From Setoptus koraiensis (lineage: Eukaryota > Arthropoda), in NCBI GenBank assembly GCA_048013815.1, contig CM106586.1, positions 372,001-436,000 of the forward strand: a stretch of DNA of 64,000 nt, given 5' to 3'. The position numbers and the translations under genes are program-made. Below the pieces are notes generated by a model, which did no database searches, was not told the DNA's origin, and worked only from the letters and a program-made list of their open reading frames with translations. Below are positions 1 to 10,186 of this stretch, piece by piece. Every line of letters begins with the position of its first letter. The stretch's first letter is position 1.

Positions 1-139
1 TTATCTCAATCTTTTGGTAACTCCGGAACCGGAAGTTTCCTGGCTTCCGGTCTACTCATTCCCTGATATGGGGCCCCTACGGGACCCATGTGTGAAGTTT
101 CATCGAAATCTGAGTGGGGACCTAATCGCAAGAACACCC
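1..139 (+). mobile_element. Right end of an XY-family DNA transposon
   Basis: The terminal part of a nonautonomous DNA transposon. It ends in ...CGCAAGAACACCC at 139, the reverse complement of the family end GGGTGTTCTTGCGATTAGG. It is followed by GCGCTCAC (140-147), the same 8 bp that flanks both sides of the full copy at 25359-29418. It is nearly identical to 29280-29418 and 38132-38270. It has ACCGGAAGT/ACTTCCGG motifs but no coding potential. The rest of the element lies outside the window. The 8-bp duplication fits hAT-like families, but no transposase is visible, so the superfamily is not assigned. Confidence 0.8.
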
Positions 140-734
140 GCGCTCACTGTGCCTAGAGTATAACGAGTCCATGCCAGAAGTCGAAATGGTGGATAAAATA
201 AAAGCGAGAGTCCTGCCATCATTCGAGCCGAATCTTACTCAGGCGGACCCTCAAACCATAGCAGATCTAATGAGAACATGCACCCTTCTGGAAGAAGGTA
301 TGCGAAAAAAGAGCCCGAAGCAAGCCGAGGTTAACATGGTTCAACGAAACCTAGTTTGCTATGAATGTAAAGGTATCGGACATCCCGCAAAAGTATGTCC
401 TAGTAGAACGAACAATAGCGCAGGAAACAAATTCAATCAACACCCGAAAACACAGAATAACCGATATCGGGAAGGAGACTCAAAACACAACGAATCCAAC
501 AATAGAAACAAGTCATCGTACCCACCCGCCAACAACAATGCAGCAAACCGAGGCCGAGGAGGGTACAGGAGGCACTCTCACAGATACAATGAGCAGAAAA
601 ATCCCACAGCAGGCCCCAGTGGCAACACCAATAACAACGATACACCAAGGAATAATCAAGAGAGGAACCAACCACCTAGAAATAACTATCGTGGTAATCA
701 AAACAACAGACAAGGACACAGAAGGTCAAACTAG
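140..734 (+). pseudogene. gag: Gypsy Gag C-terminal part with zinc knuckle
   Basis: Open from the transposon junction; the first ATG is at 171. It contains one CCHC nucleocapsid knuckle, CYECKGIGHPAKVC, near 357-400, then a long Asn/Arg/Gln/Gly-rich basic tail expected to bind RNA. The core Gag domain is missing, lost upstream of the transposon junction; its counterpart in copy 2 is at 24781-25358. The frame ends at a TAG (732-734) where copy 2 has a GAG codon and reads on into protease. This is therefore a nonsense change in this copy, not the natural end of gag. Confidence 0.85.
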
Positions 735-1223
735 GCACCGAACATGTGCGCATTCATACGTCCGACCGCACACATCTATACAAAAATAACTGTAAACAAG
801 GTGAATATCAACGCCATGGTCGACTGCGGCACGACGGTAACAATCATCAATGAAAAAGTGGCGGAGAAGTACAGATGGCCCATCTCAAACAGCGAAAATG
901 TAAACCTCCAATCAGCAAAAGGCGACCGTCTAGACGTATGTGGCCAAATCATAGCCAAAATATCGCTTAATGTAGAGGACAAGATTTTAACGACGGAACA
1001 CCCCGTCATCGTAACCAAGGATCTGCCCACACAGATGCTACTGGGTCTAGATATATTAGCAGACCTAAACATCCTCATCAACACAAAAGAAGGCTCACTA
1101 CATCTCACAAAGAAAGAAGCATCGACGAGGAAACAAACCATTGTTTCACAGTATCAAACGAAATCATACCTGCGAGAGCATCAGCCTGTATCGAAGCAAT
1201 GTTCCCAAAGTCGGCAGAAGTGA
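735..1223 (+). pseudogene. Gypsy aspartic protease, frameshifted
   Basis: Retroviral-type aspartic protease region, which would cut the Gag-Pol polyprotein. The active-site triplet is D-C-G (AMVDCGTTVTI, residue 27 counted from the ATG at 744), followed by MLLGLDIL as the usual hydrophobic-G motif about 65 residues later. Copy 2 has the same DCG triplet, so Cys in place of Ser/Thr is a family trait. Relative to copy 2 one A is missing near 1106, so residues after about 120 are out of frame and the original frame resumes in the next ORF. Confidence 0.85.
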
Positions 1224-2998
1224 ACACAGTGCTCAACAACACATGCCTAGACCCGAACGGTATCGTCATCCCCAACATCATCGTTAAGCCAAAGAAACAA
1301 AAAGCAATGGTCATAGTGACCAACATGAGCGACAAACCTGTAAAGATGAGAGCACGCACTAAATTATCAAGATGGGAAAACATAGAAAGCGACAACAATT
1401 CATCAGTGAACGCGGTCATAAACTGCGGCGACATGATCCTTAATGTCGGTGACCAATTAGACATCAACCAGAAGGAACAAATAAGAAATCTTGTAGCAAA
1501 CAACAAAGACGTGTTTTCCGATGGCGACCACATCGGGAGAACCAATATAACGAAACATAAAATCGACATGGTCGACCGTACACCCATCAATCAGCCGCTG
1601 AGGAGATCAGCCTATACAGAGAGAGAAATCATCCAGGAGAATGTCGACAAAATGCTTAAGGCAGGCATAATCCAACACTCAGAGTCGCCATTTAACAGCC
1701 CGATCGTATTGGTCAGAAAACGCGATGGTTCCATCCGTTGCTGCATAGACTTTAGGGCAATAAATGCGAGAACAAAGAAATGGGCCTTCCCGTTGCCACG
1801 GCAAGAAGATATTCTAGAAGGGTTGGCAGGCTCCAAGTATATAACAACTTTCGACTGTAATCAAGGATACCATCAGATAGAATTAGAGGACTCGTCGAAA
1901 GAACTCACCGCCTTCTCAACACCCGAATCGCATTATGAATACACCGTAATGCCATTCGGGCTGTGTAACGCAGCACAGACATTTCAGCGAACAATAAACA
2001 TCGCACTCAAGGCAGTGATAGGCACAGTATGCTATGTATACATGGATGACATAGTAGTGTTCTCAAAGACATTCAGCAAACACATGCAAGATTTAGAATT
2101 AATCCTTAATTTGATGAGAAAGGCCAACCTTACATTAAAATTGTCAAAGTGCAGGTTCGCATATGACGAGATAGAAATTCTTGGCCATCGAGTGGACGCT
2201 AACGGCATCTACCCGCAAGAAGACAAGCTGGGTCTGATCCGAAACTTACCAACACCAAGGACAATCGAAGAGGTCAGAAAGGTATTAGGACTTCTCGGCT
2301 ACTACAGACGATTTGTTCGACGCTTTGCGGAGATAGCGGCCCCGTTGTCGAACCTTACTCGCAAGAACGCGTCTTTCTCATGGGATGATGAGAAGGAACA
2401 AAGCCTGAGCGAACTGATAAGAGAGCTCATCAACAGCCCCGGCGTGGCGCACTACGTGCCAAATAAACCAGTCATGATCAAGACTGACGCCAGCAAAATT
2501 GGCGTCGCCGGCATTCTGCTACAGTACATAAGAAAAGATTGGAGGATAGTCGCGTGCGTGAGCAGACGTCTATCGCAAGCAGAATCAAATTATACGATAA
2601 CTGAACTCGAAGCCCTAGCCATCATATTTAGCCTGGAGAAATTCAGACCATACGTTTATGGCCAACAGGTGACCATAATCGTTGACCACTGCGCTCTTTG
2701 CCAGCTGACAAAGGCAAAGAAATTAAATCCGAGACTGACCAGATGGTCGCTAAGTCTCCAAGAATACAATTTAAACATTGTATACAAATCCGGCCGTAGA
2801 CACTCAGACGTAGATTGCTTATCTAGGGTGTTTGCAGAATCTACAGACGTGGTAGACATAGCCTCCAAAGCTTTCGCCATCATACCGATGGAAGATTGGC
2901 GAAAGGACTACAAAGATAAAGAGAGTAAACAAATCATAAGCTCTATCGCCAGAGCTAGACCACATGCTAGACGGCTATATATACAACAAAGACAATAA
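1199..2998 (+). CDS. pol: Gypsy reverse transcriptase and RNase H
   Basis: 599 residues from ATG 1199, which is probably internal to the original polyprotein. RT: FRAINARTKKWAFPLP and FDCNQGYHQIEL precede the catalytic YMDD at residues 281-284 (2039-2050). RNase H follows with MIKTDASKIGVAGILLQ near residue 430, the TELEAL motif and an IIVDHCALCQL segment, the usual Ty3/gypsy order. The ORF ends at 2998 while the integrase frame begins at 2964 in another frame, a 35-bp overlap. Programmed frameshift or mutation cannot be decided, because copy 2 is interrupted before this point. Confidence 0.9.
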   Translation: MFPKSAEVNTVLNNTCLDPNGIVIPNIIVKPKKQKAMVIVTNMSDKPVKMRARTKLSRWENIESDNNSSVNAVINCGDMILNVGDQLDINQKEQIRNLVANNKDVFSDGDHIGRTNITKHKIDMVDRTPINQPLRRSAYTEREIIQENVDKMLKAGIIQHSESPFNSPIVLVRKRDGSIRCCIDFRAINARTKKWAFPLPRQEDILEGLAGSKYITTFDCNQGYHQIELEDSSKELTAFSTPESHYEYTVMPFGLCNAAQTFQRTINIALKAVIGTVCYVYMDDIVVFSKTFSKHMQDLELILNLMRKANLTLKLSKCRFAYDEIEILGHRVDANGIYPQEDKLGLIRNLPTPRTIEEVRKVLGLLGYYRRFVRRFAEIAAPLSNLTRKNASFSWDDEKEQSLSELIRELINSPGVAHYVPNKPVMIKTDASKIGVAGILLQYIRKDWRIVACVSRRLSQAESNYTITELEALAIIFSLEKFRPYVYGQQVTIIVDHCALCQLTKAKKLNPRLTRWSLSLQEYNLNIVYKSGRRHSDVDCLSRVFAESTDVVDIASKAFAIIPMEDWRKDYKDKESKQIISSIARARPHARRLYIQQRQ

Positions 2999-4517
2999 GC
3001 TCTATGTTCCAATGTCCAGAAGAAAGGAGATTATGGGCAATAAACATTCTCAAGATATGGCTGGACATTCGGGCATAGCCCAGACCATAGACAAAATCAA
3101 AGAGTTTTATTACTGGCCTAACTTAGACAATCAGACAAAAGAGTTCGTCCGCTCTTGTGATGTATGCCAGAGCTATAAAGCACCGAGAACTAGGCCGTCG
3201 GGTAACATGAACTCTTTCGAGGCACACTTTCCCATGGAAGTAATCTCCATGGATTTCCTAGGCCCACTGTCGGTGACTAAGAGAGGAAATAAGCACATTA
3301 TCGTCGCCATAGACAATTTTAGTAGGTATCTGATAGCACAACCAACAACCTCGACAAGCACCGAAATAGTACAATCTTTCGTGATGGATAAAATCGTAGG
3401 ACCCTTCGGGGTACCCATCAAATTATTAAGCGACAACGCCAGTTGCTTTACATCGAAACTGATGAAAGATTTAGGAACAATGTTGGGATGTGAGATAACA
3501 CACTCAACACCTTACTACCACGAGGGCAACGCCCTAGCAGAGAGGGCGATTCAGACTGTAACGACAAAACTAGCCATGATACTAGACGACAAAGAAAAGA
3601 GCACATGGGATGACGTCCTATCAATGGCCATTCTTAGCATCAACGCGACACCACACAAATCGACTGGGTATTCACCAAGCGAGGTATTCTTCGGCAGAAA
3701 AGCACGAATACCGAATGACCCGATCGTCATAAATAGCCCAATTCATTCTTTTGTCGAAGCCCTGTCTAACAAATTAATCCACATAATGGAAAAGGTCAGA
3801 GAGAATGTAACTAAAGAGAATGAAAAATCCAAAGCGATATACGACGAAAAACGAGAGAACAGAACCTATAAGGTTAACGACATCGTAAGAGTGCTATTTC
3901 CACCGGAAGCCAACCAGGGGACGACGAAGCTAAGCAAGAAGTTCAAAGGTCCCTTCAGGATAGTGGAAGCACTACCACACAACATTTATAAAATCGTACT
4001 AGTAAAGGATATGTACAAGGCTCGCAAGCCAATCACAACCACGCACGTGAGTAAAATATTTCCATACCATGGAATCGACATCAGCGAGGAACAGAATGAA
4101 CAAACACAGCAACCGAACATTCAGAGCGACCCAGAAGAACAAGAAAACTTGGAACTCGAGGAAGTCGTAGAACTGCCAAACACAATGCCAAAGCAAATCG
4201 CATCCAGCACTCCAGACCAAACGAACACGATACCAAAACAAGTCGTTACTAGCAGTGCAGATCAAAGGCACACCGCGAAAAGTAGGAGAAAGCAACGGCT
4301 GAACCCGAAAACGGCTTACCTAGCAACGATCATGATGATGATAATGTCAGCGTGTCACACAGAAGCATGGAGACCACTGCCAAAGAGTGATCTTGTGTTG
4401 TGGGAGGCTTCAGACATCGCTGTGGTAGTAGGTGTGACGAACCACGAAGCCACCTTCCAAGTAAGCTCACCATGCGAAGAACTTTTCCCGACAAAAACTC
4501 ACAATCTAAGAGCCTAG
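2964..4517 (+). CDS. Gypsy integrase fused to Env N-terminus
   Basis: Integrase zinc domain H28, H35, C65, C68 (HSQDMAGHSG ... CDVCQ). The catalytic triad is D97 (ISMDFLG), D157 (LLSDNAS) and E193 (LAERAIQ), giving D-59-D-35-E spacing. The C-terminal DNA-binding part (near FKGPFRIVEAL) is followed by a Gln/Glu/Pro/Thr-rich linker. A hydrophobic stretch YLATIMMMIMSA at residues 453-464 then reads as the Env signal peptide, followed by WEASDIAVVVG and a conserved PCEELF. The ORF stops at TAG 4515-4517; the reading frame continues open beyond it into Env. The inverted fragment near 40084-40088 has the same TAG. Pol and Env are in one frame here, without a separate env start. Confidence 0.85.
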   Translation: MLDGYIYNKDNKLYVPMSRRKEIMGNKHSQDMAGHSGIAQTIDKIKEFYYWPNLDNQTKEFVRSCDVCQSYKAPRTRPSGNMNSFEAHFPMEVISMDFLGPLSVTKRGNKHIIVAIDNFSRYLIAQPTTSTSTEIVQSFVMDKIVGPFGVPIKLLSDNASCFTSKLMKDLGTMLGCEITHSTPYYHEGNALAERAIQTVTTKLAMILDDKEKSTWDDVLSMAILSINATPHKSTGYSPSEVFFGRKARIPNDPIVINSPIHSFVEALSNKLIHIMEKVRENVTKENEKSKAIYDEKRENRTYKVNDIVRVLFPPEANQGTTKLSKKFKGPFRIVEALPHNIYKIVLVKDMYKARKPITTTHVSKIFPYHGIDISEEQNEQTQQPNIQSDPEEQENLELEEVVELPNTMPKQIASSTPDQTNTIPKQVVTSSADQRHTAKSRRKQRLNPKTAYLATIMMMIMSACHTEAWRPLPKSDLVLWEASDIAVVVGVTNHEATFQVSSPCEELFPTKTHNLRA

Positions 4518-5864
4518 TGTGAAGCAGAGTTCCAAGAAAAGGTCGTGGTGAATATGAACAAATTCTGCAGGGAAAATCCGCACGCCATCAAAATACGAAC
4601 CTTGCTACTACCGATCTTAGCATACAGCTTATACAGCAACATAGTGTCGGAAGTACAGTTGAGGAAAGAAATAAACGGCGTGACGCAGCAAATCCAAGAA
4701 CATGCAGACGAACAACAAAATATTACGAACAAATTGGCAAACAATGTCCGAAATATCCGGAACCAGATAGTTAACCAGGAGAGCATAGCACAAGAGTACA
4801 GGCTGCAGTTCAAAAAGAAAATCGAGGAGGTCCAAAAAGAATACTCCGCAGACATATCAGCGGCCATGTTAATGGCACTATACTCTGACAAACTACACAA
4901 AATGGAGTACCAACTCACTTCCATAAGACAGGATTGGGAGAGCAAGAGCATATCACCGAACCTCTTTGCATTACTAGGAGCGAGCGAAAAATATAGCCAT
5001 GCCACGTTGAGCCGAGCAAGGCCATCGGAATGCTCGTATGACAAGGAAAGCAACAGGCTTTCACTACGCTTTACGTCGCCAATAATCGACACCCGAACGG
5101 TTGTCATGAAGTCAACAGCGTTCGAACACATGAACGGATCCTTGGAGGAACTATGTCGCATGACTTATAATGGCCCATCATGGGTACTACATAACATCAC
5201 TTCCAACTGCTCCAAGGAGCTCACAAACAAAGACATCATGGAAGAAAAATCCGTGAACATACATTGCCGTTCTCCAAATCTCGATCTCAATCGAGATCAA
5301 AGTCAGTGGACAAAAGGAGAATGCAGAAAATGCAACGAGAGGGGAGACCCATGGTACCTGGCCTTCCAAATGTACACAGTAAACAGAATGAATCATATCT
5401 ATTGTTATGGCGAGACTATGAGCACGGCAGCAAGAGGTCTGGAACCTTGCCCACCATACCCGTTCCACCTACATCCAGACGAAGCGTTTGAGACACCTTC
5501 GTATAAATGGTCCGTCCTCGCGGAACAAGTAGAGAAGAAGGAAGACTGGGGCGCCATGATAGCGTCACGATTGAATGACCGATTCGAGAGCCATCTCGAG
5601 CCAATGATAATTAAGACGACCAACATAAAAGAATTCGTAGACAAAACACCAGACGTCAACACAACTGGAAGAATGAAATGGCTGGATGTGAAAGCGAATG
5701 ACGGCACGCTCGTTCTATCAGGAATACTAGCTGCTAATGCGACACGATGGATCAGTAAGGTATCTGACTCAGACTTCGGACAGGCGGTCAAAGGAGGAGC
5801 CACCTGGTTAGGAGAAATGGCAAACAAAATAGCCAAACCAACAAATGGATTTGGAAAGCAGTAG
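4518..5864 (+). pseudogene. env: Gypsy envelope protein, middle part
   Basis: Same frame as the preceding ORF across the TAG at 4515-4517. Visible features: a hydrophobic segment (LLLPILAYSLYSNIV), a long Gln/Asn-rich coiled-coil-like region (about 4650-4850), several Cys, N-glycosylation sequons (NIT, NGS, NTT, NAT) and the motif HIYCYGE...CPPYPFHL near 5394-5470. The IYCY...CPPY motif and the N-terminal W-x-x-(S/T)-D...PC(D/E)E motif also occur in the copia Env of this window, so the two proteins appear related. No furin-type site is obvious here. The frame stops at 5864, before the membrane anchor. It would be a virion or cell-membrane glycoprotein if expressed. Confidence 0.75.
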
Positions 5865-6172
5865 ACTGGGCAAAAGAAAACCTTTCACTGATCACGACAA
5901 TCCTCATAGTTATAGTACTAGTAGTCATAATGTCAATCATCACACCTTATGTTAACTTTTTCGTGACAATTATTACACACGCGCTAGCCTTAGTTAGGGC
6001 GACAGGAAAATTACTGTTCACGAGGACCAAGAACACACTCCCACTCCATAGAAAGGATATCAAACCAGCAGGGAGAAAAATTACAAAGCTGTTACAGAAA
6101 CCGATGCCTAAGTTACGATCAAGCAAAACGAGAGAAGAAAGCAGCAGGAAAAACTTTAGCAAAATGCTGTAG
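5865..6172 (+). pseudogene. Gypsy Env transmembrane anchor and cytoplasmic tail
   Basis: A different frame from the upstream Env, open from about 5845. It starts with a strongly hydrophobic segment (LITTILIVIVLVVIMSII) that suits a membrane anchor, followed by a second hydrophobic stretch and a basic tail rich in Lys/Arg/Ser ending at the TAG 6170-6172. The break from the Env frame lies near 5850-5880. A 1-bp indel is the simplest explanation; splicing or frameshifting is possible but has no positive support. Confidence 0.65.
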
Positions 6173-6251
6173 CTCGTTACATAGGTGTAATTGACCCCTA
6201 GTTGAAAACAAGCTATTGGCAAATTGCCACACGGTACAGAACAGCCCGTGT

Positions 6252-6389
6252 CTTTAAAGGACGGGGATGTCAGAGAATGTAAGCCTATGTATCACTTATA
6301 CGCATGCGTAGACGCTCCGATATATAAACGGAGCGCACACTTTAAATAAACTCAGATTTGATCACCAGTTCTAACACCATATTATTACA
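6252..6389 (+). repeat. Polypurine tract and 3' LTR of gypsy copy 1
   Basis: The purine-rich tract AAAGGACGGGGA ends at 6267 and is followed by a short LTR, TGTCAGAGAATG...TATTATTACA (6268-6389, 122 bp), with TG...CA ends. Inside are a TATA-like ATATATAAA near 6321 and AATAAA near 6344. The TATA sequence lies in the loop of a perfect 7-bp stem, CGCTCCG...CGGAGCG. Downstream sequence (6390 on) is LINE-1 hairpin-repeat DNA, so the element inserted into a LINE. The target duplication cannot be checked because the 5' end is absent. Confidence 0.8.
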
Positions 6390-6680
6390 GACAGCGCCAT
6401 CATGCGGACACGAACGCACACGCTCCGGCGGAGCGCGCATTACAAATTGGGAGAAACACACGTGACTACACACAGCGCCATCATGCGGACATGGACGCAC
6501 ACGCTCCGGCGGAGCGCGCATTACAAATCATGAGATATGCATATTATTACACAGAGCGCAACCCAGTGTCTATCAACACACACGCTCCGGTGGTGCGCCA
6601 ATTACGAAATACGATTAATTCGTATAATAATACAAAGCGCCATGTATGGAGCAGTAGCGTTCACGCTCCTGCGGAACACG
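6390..6680 (+). repeat. LINE hairpin repeats at start of ORF2
   Basis: Degenerate repeats of about 65-105 bp built on CACGCTCCGGCGGAGCGC, a near-perfect hairpin, each associated with an 'acagcgcc' box. Copies centre near 6425, 6505, 6585 and 6670, progressively more diverged. From 6491 they are translated as HAPAERALQI-like decapeptides. The same repeats lie at 59430-59740 in LINE-2. Confidence 0.8.
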
Positions 6681-8107
6681 CTTCACGAGCAATTGAACCC
6701 ATACCAATTAACATTTACAGTTGCGCGCCAACCAAAAACTGGCTAAGATTTGGATCAATAAGCATCCACCATGGCAATATTCGTTTTATACAAGCGAACT
6801 GCAACAAATCAGCATATGGTAACACCTCACTCTTTGAGACAGCTAAGAATAGCGGAGTGGATATTATAATTGCTTGTGAAGTACACACTTCAAGCAGTTA
6901 TGAACTTACTGGTTTCGGAAACTTTGTTAAGTGCTCAAGCAGGCCCCAGATAGGAGAATCAGCTAACAGAATTCAGACCTCAGCGGCTATAATCTGTCTC
7001 AACAAATCACTGAGATTTATATGCATCACTGGGGGAAATAATGATGCACCTGTAGACTATACAGCTGCACTAGTATATGGGATCGTCGAGTATCTTGTCA
7101 TATCGATTTATGTCAAACCAAGGAACAACACAAAACTCACAAGAGACGATGGCACAACAACAACATACCTTGACATGCTATATACAGAAATTAGGCAGAT
7201 AATAGAGAAGCACAGGAACAAAATAATCATAGTCGCAGGGGATTTCAACACACGACACAACGACTGGGATCCTTTCATCAAACCCAATAGAGTCGATCAG
7301 GCAAGATGCAGCCCTCTTATAGACTTTATGAAAGATTGTAATATATACAATCTTAATGCAATCAACAAAAGAGAAGGAGTTGCCACTTATAGAGGTCATG
7401 GCACAACGCATAATGAATCTGGCGCGTCAGGTTTTAGTAACATCGACCTAACTCTCGTTAACGAAAAAGGATTGAGAGAAATAGGATATTGGGGTATAGA
7501 AGTCGGAACAATGATAAGTGACCACTGTGCAATTAGGTTCGACATGGAAGAGAAGATCTCCAAACACACCAGTATAAGGAAGACTTGCGGAAGACTTAGC
7601 AATGAGGAAATAACCTCGATAAACGAATTAATAGACACATCATATCTAGATAGTAGAATTCCTACTACTCTAGACACATCAGACCAGATTGATGAAGCAA
7701 TCAAAACCGTTACCGACCACATCCACGCGACAATTGAAAAATTCCAAGTTACAAGAAACACGCGATCACTAGCAAAAAGAAACACCAATAGTGACATGTC
7801 TACTGTCATGGAGGGAAATACAGTAAACATTGAGGGTACAATAAGAAGAACAGCAAACAGCAGGGCCCGAGCCTATCGATACAGCTGCATAACAGATGAC
7901 CCTATCAAGGCGTATCAAATCACTGGAGTTACAGACAAAATTTGGGAATTAGAAAACCCAACAGAAACGAGGGAACCAGTGGACATACACATCACACTTG
8001 AAGTGATCACTTCTAAAAGGGGATACATTCGATGGAAAAAGAGAGCCCAATCAATCTTACAAGATCATCTGAAGAAAAGCAGAAAAGGCAAAGAAGCCAG
8101 ATGGTGA
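6491..8107 (+). pseudogene. LINE-1 ORF2 N-terminal part: AP endonuclease
   Basis: Starts with the HAPAERALQI-type repeats, then an exonuclease-endonuclease-phosphatase (APE-like) domain that would nick target DNA for target-primed reverse transcription. Motifs: IRFIQANCN near residue 102, IIACEVH (metal-binding Glu) near 133, VAGDFNTRHNDWDP near 248-261, ASGFSNIDLTLVN near 315 and ISDHCAIRF near 342. The frame is stopped by TGA at 8105-8107, directly after a TGG, at the place where this group usually has a W-W-x-x-x-L motif. The same frame continues open downstream, so this is a nonsense change (TGG to TGA inferred). Confidence 0.85.
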
Positions 8108-10186
8108 ACACCAAAGCTAAGTGACCTAAGAGCAACCTATAAGCAAGCAGCCAGGGCGTTCTACACGCACACACACCGCAATAATATCGAGGTCAGAGAG
8201 AACATGGTCAAAGCTCGCAATCTCTATGCGAAAGAGATTAGAATTGCAAAGCGACAATCCTGGACGTCATTTGTGGCCCTCACGTCAAGCATTGACGCAT
8301 GGAATGAGGCCTATAAAATTATCATGAAGAAGCGTAAAATCAAAACATGCATGCACTCCTTGAAACTAGACAATGGGGAGGAAATAACTGAACTCATCAA
8401 GACTCTACCATACAGTAAAGCACCTGGGTTAGACGGCCTAACAGGAGAAATCCTGCGGGGGATATGTCCCAAAATCATTAAATACCTAGGAAGAATAATC
8501 GAAAGATGTGTGAGAATAGGGTACTTCCCGCAGAAATGGAAAGAAGCCTACGTTGTCATGATCCCGAAGCCTGGCAAGAATGCCGCAACTTTGAAAGGAT
8601 GGAGGCCCATCTGTCTCTTAAATAACATGTCGAAAATACTCGACAAGATCATGATCAATAACATAATGTCACAATACAGGCAAACAATTGGCCTCTCTCA
8701 GGAACAATATGGCTTCGAACCACATAAGTCGACAGTCCATGCAATCAATGAACTAGTAGAAACAGTGAAAGAGAAACGCAGAGAGGGAGTTGTCGCGCTA
8801 GTATGCCTGGACGTATCGGGAGCATTTGACAATGCCTGGCATCCCGAGATAGTCAAAAGGCTGATGGAGGCAGGCATCAGCACCAATCTACTGAAACTGT
8901 TAAAGTCCTACCTGAAAGACAGAAGAGCCACCATTGAATATAACGGCGTAACGGTCACGAAGAACCCTCAAAGAGGCTGCCCTCAGGGCTCGTCGTCTGG
9001 CCCAATGCTCTGGAATCTATTGTATAATAGCATCGTCTCGATATCAAATGAAAGCAGCGACTCTCGAATAATAGCCTATGCAGATGATATCACGCTAGTC
9101 ACATGGGCACGTACCCAAGAACTAGTCCGAGCGAAAGCCGAAAGAGCGGTACGACACATCATTAAACAAGGGAATCGAATAAAACTTAGGTTCGGACCTG
9201 AAAAAACCGAACTTCTATATTACCCTCAAATTCGAGCAAAGAATGAACCTACGAATATTAATGAGAACAGGTCTGATGCAGCGCCAACGGGCAGACCAAG
9301 ACGTCCAAACACAAAGAACAGTGGCAAAAAACATAAATTTACAATCAAAGTCGACAATTACTCTATCACTGAATCCGAAACAGTGAGAATACTTGGAGTG
9401 TACTTTAACGACCAATTAACATGGACAAGCCACATCGAAATCGCACTTAAAAAAGCAACACAAAAATGGCAACTACTCGCCCCGGCATGCAGTAACAAAT
9501 GTGGAATGAACCCAAAAAGCGCAATCCGCATCTTCGAAGGGGCTATACAACCTGTTTTGACGTATGGTTCACCTATATGGGCGGAAGAACTAATTTTCTC
9601 AAAAATACGAAACAAACTTAGCAACTGGCAACAGGAAAAAGTGCTGAGGCTTTGCAGAGGCTACAACACAATGGCCAAATCTGTCGCGAATATCGTAAGT
9701 GGCATAATGCCAATTGACCTACTAATAGAAGGACAAGCCATCCAATGGAGAGTCACAAACATACACGAATACGTTCACTTTTATAAAGGAGACTCTGTAT
9801 CCAGATCTTCTATTATGGGCAAATGCAAAATCCGTGTTGGCATACCGAATATTACAAGCACTGAGACCATACCAGCTCAACAGAATTATTTCGTTCGAAA
9901 AAACAACAAGCGCTCCAGGAGAGGGTATGATATAATCAATAAAGAAATAACAAGTGGAACTCAGCATCACTACATTAAAAGCAGAGAAGACAACGAATAT
10001 CTATACGCATATCATCGTGACCTGTTCACAGGACACGAAATAAGGACATATAGATTCAGAAAGCACCCAAATTGGATGGCGAATAGAATAACCATGCTTA
10101 TGATAGCCACCGAACATGTTATACTGGAGGAAAAAAGAAGAAGACTAATTCGCAATGACAAGACCTTCCATTTCATCTATTACTAA
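8108..10186 (+). pseudogene. LINE-1 ORF2: reverse transcriptase
   Basis: Same frame as the endonuclease after the TGA; first ATG at 8204. RT motifs: SKAPGLDGLTGEIL, YVVMIPKPGK, GWRPICLLNNMSKILDK, QYGFEPHKSTVHAI, VCLDVSGAFDNAWHP (first catalytic Asp), RGCPQGSSSGPMLWN and IIAYADDITLV with YADD at residues 292-295 from 8204. It would copy the LINE RNA at the nicked target. The segment between the endonuclease and KAPGLDG looks slightly short, possibly from internal deletion near 8310-8400. The frame ends at 10186; the remaining C-terminus continues in another frame. Confidence 0.85.

Larger units (their letters stand above)
140..6389 (+). mobile_element. Ty3/gypsy element with env, copy 1 (5' truncated)
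   Basis: Gag C-terminus, protease, RT, RNase H, integrase, Env, polypurine tract and 3' LTR follow one another in the standard Ty3/gypsy order, integrase downstream of RNase H. The 5' end is cut at 140 by the XY transposon, so no 5' LTR or primer-binding site is visible. Coding breaks: a TAG at 732-734, a 1-bp deletion near 1106 relative to copy 2, a frame change at 2964-2998, a TAG at 4515-4517 and a frame change near 5850-5880. From about 250 onward it is almost identical to copy 2 (29530-31320). The element is env-bearing and errantivirus-like in layout; I infer it is no longer competent. Confidence 0.9.

Noticed and set aside
4518..5864. Assigning the gypsy Env to a named viral glycoprotein family
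   Set aside because: No clear furin site or known family motif was visible by eye; only its relation to the copia Env is supported.
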